Source of the DNA: Firmicutes bacterium UBA6811
GTDB lineage: Bacteria > Bacillota > SHA-98 > UBA4971
DNA length: 12,296 nucleotides
Assembly: GCA_002452295.1 (NCBI GenBank)
Contig: DKEX01000135.1
Coordinates: 4,145-16,440 of the forward strand
Reading direction: 5' to 3'
The first letter of the stretch is position 1, and each line of letters opens with the position of its first letter. Below the pieces are notes generated by a model. That model ran no database searches and was not told the origin of the DNA. It saw nothing but the letters and a program-made list of their open reading frames with translations. Below are positions 6,448-12,296 of the stretch, in pieces. Both the position numbers and the translations under genes were made by a program.

Positions 6448-6537
6448 GCTCTATCGGCACGGCACTCGTTTTGCACTTGCGCTGTCGGTTCCAGTCGCGT
6501 CGTCAGCCCGCCCGCCGTCCACCGCCCGCATCCCGCC

Positions 6538-6560
6538 CCGGCCGCAGCGCCTGCGGCCGG
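6538..6560. repeat. Perfect 10-bp GC hairpin downstream of spoVT
   Basis: CCGGCCGCAG (6538-6547) and CTGCGGCCGG (6551-6560) pair perfectly around three bases. It begins 40 bases after the spoVT stop on the coding strand. No T tract follows. In a GC-rich genome it may serve as a U-poor terminator or a 3'-end stabiliser of the spoVT transcript. Confidence 0.75.
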
Positions 6561-6600
6561 CCGGCGAACCGCCCTTACCACCGTATCACCGGCTGCTCCG

Positions 6601-7164
6601 TCACTGCTCCATCTGCTTGGCCAGGAACCCGGCGGCCGTCTCGGTCAGCTTCAGTTCAAGGTCACCCATCTTCACGTTGGGATCCGTCGAGGAGAGTATC
6701 ACCGCCCCGATTGGGTCCCCCTCGGCTATGATGGGTGCGATAACCTGGCTGGAGAACTTGCAGTCCCTGGCGTCCTCAACCACCGGGCAGGTCTGGCAGT
6801 ACTCGTGTTTCCCGGGTTCGTTGATTATGACGGACTTCCGGGTCTCCATGGCCTTCTCGACGGCCGGAGACACTCGTTTGTCCATGAACTGCTTCTTGGG
6901 GCCTCCGGCGACCGCGATGATGGCGTCGCGATCGGCGATGCATGCGATGTGCCCGGTGGATTCATATAACGAATCCGCGTATTCCTTCGCGAAGTCGCCG
7001 AGCTCCCCGATGGGCGAGTACTTCTTGAGGATGACCTCGCCCTCTCTGTCGACGAATATCTCGAGCGGGTCACCTTCGCGGATTCGCAGCGTTCTTCTGA
7101 TCTCCTTGGGGATAACAACCCTTCCAAGATCGTCGATGCGTCTCACAATGCCCGTAGCCTTCAC
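6601..7164 (-). CDS. spoVT: Stage V sporulation transcription regulator SpoVT
   Basis: This DNA-binding regulator of 187 residues (B. subtilis: 178) acts in the forespore. The N-terminal AbrB-type swapped-hairpin domain is clear: TGIVRRIDDLGRVVIPKEIR, then LRIREGDPLEIFVD and EVILKKY (residues 4-49). The rest is a GAF-like domain from about 55 to the end, with QVIAPIIAEGDPIGAV (140-155). The start is GTG, with AGGAGGG seven bases upstream. Three cysteines cluster at 123, 126 and 135, a C-x2-C-x8-C pattern that could bind metal or respond to redox; this is inference. It lies between mfd and yabM as in B. subtilis, and a candidate sporulation promoter precedes it. Confidence 0.97.
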   Translation of the reverse strand: MKATGIVRRIDDLGRVVIPKEIRRTLRIREGDPLEIFVDREGEVILKKYSPIGELGDFAKEYADSLYESTGHIACIADRDAIIAVAGGPKKQFMDKRVSPAVEKAMETRKSVIINEPGKHEYCQTCPVVEDARDCKFSSQVIAPIIAEGDPIGAVILSSTDPNVKMGDLELKLTETAAGFLAKQMEQ

Positions 7165-7213
7165 TGTTATCCCTCCTCTCGCATGAACCTCGTGTTACTC
7201 CCGTTTTCACTGA

Positions 7214-7244
7214 TAGCCTATTGCTCCAATGACATTTTTATTCA
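7214..7244 (-). promoter_or_regulatory. Candidate sigma-G-type promoter of spoVT
   Basis: TGAATA (7239-7244) fits the sigma-G -35 box. Eighteen bases later TAGGCTA (7214-7220) is a partial match to the -10 pattern CATnnTA. B. subtilis spoVT is under sigma-G, which makes the site plausible. The region is A/T-rich compared with its surroundings. The -10 match is weak, so this is a suggestion only. Confidence 0.4.
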
Positions 7245-7389
7245 ATTTTGCCACTTACCCGTCAAGCTTTTCGAGCCTGCGGCTACCGCGTCTCCCGCCC
7301 CGGCCCGCCGCGGCCTACCTGCTTCTTTCGCCTTCCAACACCGGTCTCGCAGAGTATATGGTATCCAACTGCGCAACAATCATGCAGAG

Positions 7390-10300
7390 CTACCCGGTGG
7401 AGGTTGCCCGGTCAAGGCCTTTGCGGCCTGCAAGGGGCCGCCGCCGCTGCTGCGGGTGAGGCGGCGGCATCTGCGGCCGCGCCTGCTGCGCTCCCGCCCG
7501 CACACGACAAAGCGTGTCCTCGATGACGTGCAACAGGTCCTCGTCGGACAGCCCCGCGCGCCTGATGCGCAGGGACGGGCTCTTTCCGAAGTTCGCGTAC
7601 ACCCTGCCCCTGTTGGCCCTGACAGCCTCCATGACCTGGTCGCCCGACACCTTCGCCCCCGGCAGCAGCTTCACGAGCACCTGGTCGCGCTCTGAGGTCA
7701 CCTGCGCCACTCCCATGCCCCGCGCGATGGCCCGGATGCGCGCGATGGCAAGGAGGTTGCGGCAGGGCTCCGACGCGGGACCGAACCTGTCCTCGACTTC
7801 CTGTTCGAGGTCGTCGAGGTCCTCCACGGTCAGGGCGGCGTTGACCTTCTTGTATACCTCGATCTTGAGCCTCGGATCGGCAATGTAGTCATCGCCGATA
7901 AATGCGCTCACGCCGAGATCGATGAACGGCTCGACCTTCTCCTCCTCAGTCGCCGTGCCGCGCAGCTCCCTCACGGCCTCCTCCACAAGCCGCGAGTAGA
8001 GCTCGAAGCCCACGGCCGCGATGTGGCCGTGTTGCTCGGCCCCGAGGAGGTTTCCTGCGCCCCTGATCTCCAGGTCGCGCATGGCTATCTTAAAGCCCGA
8101 CCCGAAGTCAGTGAACTCGCGGATCGCCGAGAGCCGCTTCTCGGCGACCTCCGAGAGCGCACTGTCCCTACGGTACATGAAGTATGCGTACGCCACGCGG
8201 TTGCTCCGCCCCACGCGCCCGCGCAACTGATACAGTTGGGCGAGGCCCAGCATGTCCGCATCGGTCACGACCAGCGTGTTCACGTTGGGTATGTCGAGCC
8301 CGTTCTCGATTATCGTCGTGGCGACCAGCACGTCATACTCGCGGTCCAGGAACTTGAGCATGACCTCCTCGAGCCTGTCCTCGGGCATCTGGCCGTGAGA
8401 TGTCGCGATCCTGGCCCCGGGAACCAGCCGGGAGAGGAACATCGCCGCGGAGTCTATCGTCTGGATACGGTTGTGGACGTAATAGACCTGCCCGCCTCTT
8501 CCGAGCTCCCGTCCGATGGCCTCGCGGATCACGGCGTCGTCATGCTCCATCACGTAAGTTCGCACGGGGAACCTGCCCTCTGGAGGCGTCTCGATGACGC
8601 TCATGTCGCGGACGCCGGTGAGGGCCATGTGAAGCGTTCTTGGAATTGGAGTCGCCGTTAATGTAAGAACGTCAGCCGTCTTCCTTAGTTCCTTCAAAAA
8701 CTCCTTGTGCGCGACGCCAAAGCGTTGCTCCTCGTCCACGACGACGAGACCGAGGTCCCGGAACTCCACATCGGGCTGCAGCAGCCTGTGGGTGCCGATG
8801 ACTATGTCGATGGTCCCCCGTCGCAGTTCCTTCAGGATCTCGCGCTGCTCGGCCTCGGACTGAAACCTCGAGAGCGCGGCGATGCGAACCGGGTAACCCG
8901 CGAACCTGTCCTTGAAGGTGGTGAAGTGCTGCTGCGCCAGGATCGTGGTGGGCACCAGCACCGCCACCTGCTTCGAGTCCATCACCGCCTTGAATGCCGC
9001 CCGGATAGCCACCTCGGTCTTGCCGTAACCCACGTCGCCGCACAGCAACCTGTCCATGGGCCTCGGCCTCTCCATATCGGCCTTGACCTCGGCGATAACG
9101 CTGAGCTGGTCGGGGGTCTCCTCGTAGGGAAATGCATCCTCGAACTCCCTCTGCCACGGCGTGTCGGGGTCGAAGGCGTGCCCCCGCATGGACTCCCGCG
9201 CGGCATAAAGCTCCAGGAGCCCCCGGGCCATGTCGCGGACGGACTCCTTGACCCGTGCCTTGACCCGGCTCCATTCAGTCCCGCCCAGCTTGTATAGCTT
9301 CGGCGGCGAGTCCTCAGGGCCAACATACTTCTGCAGGAGGCCGATCTGATCTGTGGGCACATATAGCCTATCCTCGCCCGCGTACTGGACCAGCAGGTAG
9401 TCGCGCCTGGCGCCGGCCGCCTCGAGCGTCTTCACTCCCATGTATCTTCCGATGCCGTGCGCCACGTGCACCACGTAGTCGCCCGGCTTGAGGTCGGTGA
9501 ACGCGGCGAGGCGCGACCCGCCCTGGGGCTGCGCGAACCTGCGCTTGCGCTTCTCCGCACCGTACAGCTCGACATCGGTGAGCACCACCAGCCGCAGCGA
9601 CGGGAATTCGAAGCCGTTCTCGAGGCTGCCGACGGTCACGATGACGTTGCCTGGCTTGACCTCGTCGGTGATGGACTGCACGCAGGTGGCCTCGACGCTG
9701 TTCTCGGCCATGACCTCGCGGAACCTACGGGCACGGTCGTCGGTGGTCACCACCACGACCACCCGGTAGTTCTTTCTGCGCCAGGCCCGGAGGTCCCTCA
9801 CGAGCAGGTCGAGCTTGCCGTGGTAGAGGCCGGCCGGCTTCGCGGAGAACGTCTTCACGCGGTCAGTATGAGTGAGGTCTTGGCCGCGAGCCAGCAGCAC
9901 AAACTCGACACGCTGGTGGCGGCCGAGGCGGGATGCGGCCTCCTCTGCAGACGCAAAGAGCGACGCCTCCGGCGGGAGCACCCTCCCTGCCTCGAGAAGC
10001 GCCGCATATGCCTCCCGCACCTCGGCCTCGAACCCGAGGAGCGCTTCTTTGAGGCGCGCGGGCTCATCGACAAACACCACGGGGTCCGCGGCGTAGTCGA
10101 GGATCGTATCAAGCTCGGGGTAGAACGCGGCGGCGTACTGCTCGTCGCCGTCGAAGAACAGGCCTTCGCGGAGCTTCTCGAGGGCGCCCTCGGTGCGGTC
10201 TCGCAGGGCTTTCGCCTCCACGGCGCGCCCGAGGCCCTCCAGCCGCTGGCATTGCGACGTCACCTGCGCCTCGATGCGGGCCACGCCGGAAGCGCGGGCG

Positions 10301-11004
10301 TCGGGCGCGACCAGGAACTCGCGCGCGGGCGCGATGCTCGCATGCCCCACCTCGCGGCTCGACCGCTGGCTTGCAGGGTCGAACTCCCTGATGGAGTCGA
10401 TCTCGTCGTCGAAGAACTCGAGCCGCAGCGGCGACACGCCATCTATCGGGAACACGTCGAGGATGTCCCCCCTTGCCGCGAACCGCCCGCGGCTTTCCAC
10501 GAGTTCCGCCCTCTCGTAGCCCATGGCGGCAATGCGCGCCACAAGGCCGTCGCGGTCCTGTCTCTCGCCTGCCTTGAGGGTTGTGGCAAACCCGGCGAAA
10601 ACCTCCGCCGGGATGAGTCTTCTCGCAAACGCTCTCGCCGGGACGATCACCACAGCACGTCTGCCCCTGGCAAGGCGCGCCTTGACCGCGGCTCTCTGGG
10701 CGAGCACGCTGGCGTCGTCCGCCGCCTCCTCGTGCGGCCATAGCTCGAGCGCAGGGAAGGTGAGCACCTCCCCCGGGGGCAGGAACGTGGCGAGGTCGTC
10801 GCGCAGCTTCTCAGCCTGTTGCGGGCTGTAGGTCACTATGATGAACGGGCGAGCCTGCACGCTTCGGTACAGGGCGGACACGACGTAGGTCTTCATCGAC
10901 CCCGTGAGGCCGAGCACCACCTGGGAAGGCGTCCTCCTCTCGACGCCCGACGCGGTGTTCGCAAACTCAGGGGACTCGCGTAGCACAGAGAGAAAGCTGT
11001 TCAA
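7390..11004 (-). CDS. mfd: Transcription-repair coupling factor Mfd
   Basis: This is a 1204-residue DNA translocase (B. subtilis: 1177) that removes RNA polymerase stalled at DNA damage and recruits UvrA. Domains in order: a UvrB-like N-terminal part (about 1-330); the CarD-like RNA-polymerase interaction domain (about 505-575, KPGDYVVHVAHGIGRYMGV to LYVPTDQIGLL); a superfamily 2 motor with Walker A GDVGYGKT (about 656), DEEQ (about 755), TATPIPRTL and QLRGRVGRS; and the TRCF C-terminal domain (FIDLGVSAFIGDDYI onward). The tail is Pro/Arg-rich. The TTG at 11004 was chosen because GGAGGAG lies six bases upstream. An in-frame ATG at 11025 has no ribosome site but overlaps the stop of an upstream ORF as ATGA. 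The N-terminal GLTGSMKT is an unusually well-kept P-loop remnant. A promoter and a leader hairpin precede it. Confidence 0.98.
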   Translation of the reverse strand: MNSFLSVLRESPEFANTASGVERRTPSQVVLGLTGSMKTYVVSALYRSVQARPFIIVTYSPQQAEKLRDDLATFLPPGEVLTFPALELWPHEEAADDASVLAQRAAVKARLARGRRAVVIVPARAFARRLIPAEVFAGFATTLKAGERQDRDGLVARIAAMGYERAELVESRGRFAARGDILDVFPIDGVSPLRLEFFDDEIDSIREFDPASQRSSREVGHASIAPAREFLVAPDARASGVARIEAQVTSQCQRLEGLGRAVEAKALRDRTEGALEKLREGLFFDGDEQYAAAFYPELDTILDYAADPVVFVDEPARLKEALLGFEAEVREAYAALLEAGRVLPPEASLFASAEEAASRLGRHQRVEFVLLARGQDLTHTDRVKTFSAKPAGLYHGKLDLLVRDLRAWRRKNYRVVVVVTTDDRARRFREVMAENSVEATCVQSITDEVKPGNVIVTVGSLENGFEFPSLRLVVLTDVELYGAEKRKRRFAQPQGGSRLAAFTDLKPGDYVVHVAHGIGRYMGVKTLEAAGARRDYLLVQYAGEDRLYVPTDQIGLLQKYVGPEDSPPKLYKLGGTEWSRVKARVKESVRDMARGLLELYAARESMRGHAFDPDTPWQREFEDAFPYEETPDQLSVIAEVKADMERPRPMDRLLCGDVGYGKTEVAIRAAFKAVMDSKQVAVLVPTTILAQQHFTTFKDRFAGYPVRIAALSRFQSEAEQREILKELRRGTIDIVIGTHRLLQPDVEFRDLGLVVVDEEQRFGVAHKEFLKELRKTADVLTLTATPIPRTLHMALTGVRDMSVIETPPEGRFPVRTYVMEHDDAVIREAIGRELGRGGQVYYVHNRIQTIDSAAMFLSRLVPGARIATSHGQMPEDRLEEVMLKFLDREYDVLVATTIIENGLDIPNVNTLVVTDADMLGLAQLYQLRGRVGRSNRVAYAYFMYRRDSALSEVAEKRLSAIREFTDFGSGFKIAMRDLEIRGAGNLLGAEQHGHIAAVGFELYSRLVEEAVRELRGTATEEEKVEPFIDLGVSAFIGDDYIADPRLKIEVYKKVNAALTVEDLDDLEQEVEDRFGPASEPCRNLLAIARIRAIARGMGVAQVTSERDQVLVKLLPGAKVSGDQVMEAVRANRGRVYANFGKSPSLRIRRAGLSDEDLLHVIEDTLCRVRAGAQQARPQMPPPHPQQRRRPLAGRKGLDRATSTG

Positions 11005-11061
11005 CCGGCACTCCTCCGAGATCATAGAGTCGTGGGGTAGGACCGCAAAATGCCCATGCCG

Positions 11062-11099
11062 AAAAGGGCTTTAGCCCAAGACCCCCCGTCTAAAGCCCT
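11062..11099 (-). terminator. Terminator-like hairpin in the mfd leader
   Basis: AGGGCTTTAG and CTAAAGCCCT (11090-11099 and 11065-11074) form a perfect 10-bp inverted repeat around 15 bases, followed by four Ts and a C on the minus strand. The 3' arm with flanking loop bases can also fold alone as GGGCT-AA-AGCCC just before the same T run. It lies between the mfd promoter and the mfd start, so it would act as an attenuator rather than a simple gene end. The short T tract makes efficiency uncertain. Confidence 0.6.
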
Positions 11100-11138
11100 A
11101 CTAACCTCCATCATATCTTCGATTGTTACCCGCGCTTC

Positions 11139-11168
11139 ATTATATTATCCGCACTCGAAACAAGTCAA
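11139..11168 (-). promoter_or_regulatory. Sigma-A-type promoter of mfd
   Basis: TTGACT (11163-11168, 5 of 6) and TATAAT (11139-11144, perfect) are 18 bp apart in an A/T-rich pocket. Transcription would start near 11132, about 128 bases before the chosen mfd start. No other promoter of this quality lies between the feo genes and mfd. Confidence 0.85.
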
Positions 11169-11204
11169 GGCACGAAGGCACGACGCGAAATTGCCACCAC
11201 AATG

Positions 11205-11239
11205 CACAACGCACGACGTACGCCTCACGACTCACGACG
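11205..11239. repeat. Tandem heptamer repeat upstream of the mfd promoter
   Basis: Five 7-base units follow each other: CACAACG, CACGACG, TACGCCT, CACGACT, CACGACG. Two further CACGA copies lie at 11171 and 11179, closer to the -35 box. The consensus is CACGACn. They could be regulator sites or a decayed short-sequence repeat. Confidence 0.75.
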
Positions 11240-11274
11240 CCAAGGCCCGGGGTGGGGGCGCGAGGCTTATTACG

Positions 11275-11697
11275 TTACGGGCGACGCCCGACGTCCACCA
11301 GCGCGACGATGGCGACGTTCCACAGGGCATGCACGACGGCCGCGCCGAGCACCGCGAGGAGCGGCTGGCGAGCGAGGGCAAGGATGACCTGCGTGACAAC
11401 GCCGAACGCCGCGTGGCTCACAACGCTCATCGCGCCCGCCGCGAGGCCCGGGCCCGACCACGAGGCCCGCCTCCCCGAGGCGTCGTACACGGCCTCCGCT
11501 GCGCCAAACCCGAGGTGCACCGCGACCACGGGTGCCCCGAGCGCCAGCGCAAATCCGGTCTTCGCCGCCTCCTCAACGCCGGGACCCAGCAGGAAGGCGA
11601 GGCGCGGCCCGGGCCGCGCTCCGTGCGCCGCCGCCCTGTTCAACAGCAAGGCCGCGCCCGACGCCAGGGCGACTGCAATGAGAGACCGCAGCCCCAT
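11275..11697 (-). CDS. Small PrsW-like membrane protein (putative intramembrane protease)
   Basis: This is a membrane protein of 140 residues with four or five hydrophobic segments. It has the ordered motifs of the PrsW family: EExxK (Glu42, Glu43, Lys46, in VEEAAK), a second glutamate in GFGAAE (Glu68), a histidine in SHAAFG (His95) and a histidine/asparagine in VHALWN (His123, Asn127). In that family these residues form the metal-dependent active site within the membrane. It is much shorter than B. subtilis PrsW (about 218). It starts 19 bases after the FeoA-like gene, so it is probably co-transcribed with feoB-feoA. ATG 11697 was chosen; GTG 11700 and TTG 11706 are alternatives, none with a strong ribosome site. 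The substrate is unknown. Confidence 0.7.
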   Translation of the reverse strand: MGLRSLIAVALASGAALLLNRAAAHGARPGPRLAFLLGPGVEEAAKTGFALALGAPVVAVHLGFGAAEAVYDASGRRASWSGPGLAAGAMSVVSHAAFGVVTQVILALARQPLLAVLGAAVVHALWNVAIVALVDVGRRP

Positions 11698-11716
11698 CAC
11701 AAGCAAGGTCCAGTCA

Positions 11717-12073
11717 TCATCCCTTCACGCTCCCGGGTCTCTTTCGCGGGCGGTCGGGCCCCAGGTCGTCTCGGTCCATGCGGTCCCGCTCCACCTCGAC
11801 AAGTTCGGCAATGGCCCGGTCCACGGCGACCCGGGTGTTTCCAACCTCGAAAACGAACGCCGGGAAAGTCAGATCTACCCTGACCTCGCTGCCTGGAAGC
11901 ACGGCCATGGCGAGGAGCTTCTGGAGGAGCGCTCGGCTCGCCGCCCTGACGCGCACCACCCGGCCACGCTCGCCGGCCCCAAGCGCCGCCAGCGGGCATG
12001 TCGCCCTGAAGCGCTCGCCACTTATTGTATCGCGTCTCTCTCGGAATATCCTCGCCCCGCCGCCGCCCGTCAT
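11717..12073 (-). CDS. feoA: FeoA-domain protein
   Basis: This 118-residue cytoplasmic protein has a FeoA/SH3-like domain at about 26-95. The features are CPLAALGAGERGRVVRV, then LLQKLLAMAVLPGSEVRV (the turn typical of FeoA) and VFEVGNTRVAVDRAIAELVEV. FeoA works with FeoB in ferrous iron uptake. The N-terminal 25 residues and the last 20, which are rich in Asp and Arg, are extensions to the core domain. The ATG overlaps the FeoB stop as ATGA, so the two are translationally coupled. The order feoB then feoA is the reverse of the common one, so a separate feoA upstream of feoB outside the window is possible. Confidence 0.88.
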   Translation of the reverse strand: MTGGGGARIFRERRDTISGERFRATCPLAALGAGERGRVVRVRAASRALLQKLLAMAVLPGSEVRVDLTFPAFVFEVGNTRVAVDRAIAELVEVERDRMDRDDLGPDRPRKRPGSVKG

Positions 12074-12296
12074 GGCGCAGCACCAGCCCCGGTGAGAACC
12101 AGGTTCAGGGCGTAGCCCGACCCGAAGGCGACCGCGAGCGCCACCCCGGCAATGGCGAGCGCCGCCCGCCACCCGCGCTCCCTCCACATCATGGCAAATT
12201 GCGCGACGCAGGGGACGAAGAGCGTCAGGGTCACCGAAGCCACGACAAGCTGCACGTCGGTCAGCCTGCCCGCCTTCACAAGGTCGTACAGCCCCG
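12070..12296 (-). CDS. feoB: Ferrous iron transporter FeoB, C-terminal fragment
   Basis: Only the last 74 residues are inside the window; the gene continues past the right edge. The fragment has the conserved end of the FeoB membrane domain: GLYDLVKAGRLTDVQLVV, then TLFVPCVAQFAMMWRERGW, then a final hydrophobic helix (AALAIAGVALAVAFGSGYALNL split by a short turn). FeoB is the GTPase-linked permease that brings Fe(II) across the cytoplasmic membrane. The GTPase domain would lie to the right. The stop overlaps the feoA-like start. Confidence 0.9.
   Translation of the reverse strand, partial: GLYDLVKAGRLTDVQLVVASVTLTLFVPCVAQFAMMWRERGWRAALAIAGVALAVAFGSGYALNLVLTGAGAAP

Larger units (their letters stand above)
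6112..6600. other. Structured non-coding gap between spoVT and yabM
   Basis: This is the longest gap in the window. In transcript order it holds the GC hairpin after spoVT, the 12-bp inverted repeat, the yabM promoter and a leader with more self-complementary stretches (for example GCCGGG-GCCCGGA-CCCGGC near 6270-6290) and the tetranucleotide repeat. No gene with a recognisable product was seen on either strand. Confidence 0.65.

Noticed and set aside
6071..6460. N-terminal extension of YabM by 130 residues
   Set aside because: The frame is open, but the extension crosses the promoter and repeats, has no family similarity, and the short start at 6070 gives the normal N-terminus.
9457..10743. 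428-codon plus-strand open frame opposite mfd
   Set aside because: It is the antisense shadow of the conserved Mfd N-terminal half, with no recognisable product.

Overview
The window looks like a GC-rich (strongly G/C at third codon positions), endospore-forming member of the Bacillota (Firmicutes). Three sporulation genes (spoVT, yabP, yabQ) lie in the conserved order mfd-spoVT-yabM-mazG-yabP-yabQ-divIC-yabR, the arrangement known from Bacillus subtilis. A DUF501 gene follows, a family better known beside ftsB/divIC in Actinobacteria. That combination and the base composition suggest a deep-branching, GC-rich Clostridia- or Limnochordia-like lineage; the species cannot be named from this sequence alone. 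Every gene I can support lies on the minus strand, so the window reads from right to left.

Right end (about 11.27-12.30 kb): the C-terminal end of a FeoB ferrous-iron transporter, cut by the window edge, overlaps a FeoA-domain protein by ATGA. A small membrane protein with the PrsW-type glutamate/histidine motifs follows 19 bases later. This looks like one iron-uptake operon, with the usual feoA-feoB order reversed and a possible membrane protease as third member.

Middle (about 6.6-11.27 kb): a tandem heptamer repeat, a strong sigma-A-type promoter and a leader with a terminator-like hairpin precede mfd, the transcription-repair coupling factor. spoVT, a forespore regulator, follows with its own candidate sporulation promoter.

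Left half (about 0.29-6.1 kb): a 530-base hairpin-rich gap holds a good promoter for yabM (a SpoVB/MATE-like exporter), which is preceded by a 14-residue leader ORF with a strong ribosome site. mazG comes next, as a stand-alone nucleotide pyrophosphohydrolase without the methylase domain of Bacillus YabN. The S4-domain gene yabO, expected after mazG, is missing, and an intrinsic terminator stands in its place. yabP and yabQ (spore coat/cortex assembly) overlap by GTGA and are followed by divIC (division). yabR (S1 RNA-binding protein) has a consensus promoter with a tandem 14-bp repeat next to it. A terminator, the DUF501 gene and a separately promoted tRNA-Leu(CAA) complete the window.

The genes cover DNA repair, cell division, spore formation, nucleotide clean-up and iron uptake. 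No phage, insertion sequence, CRISPR array or defence system is visible. The unusual content is mostly regulatory: structured leaders, repeats beside promoters and terminators that split a normally co-transcribed cluster.
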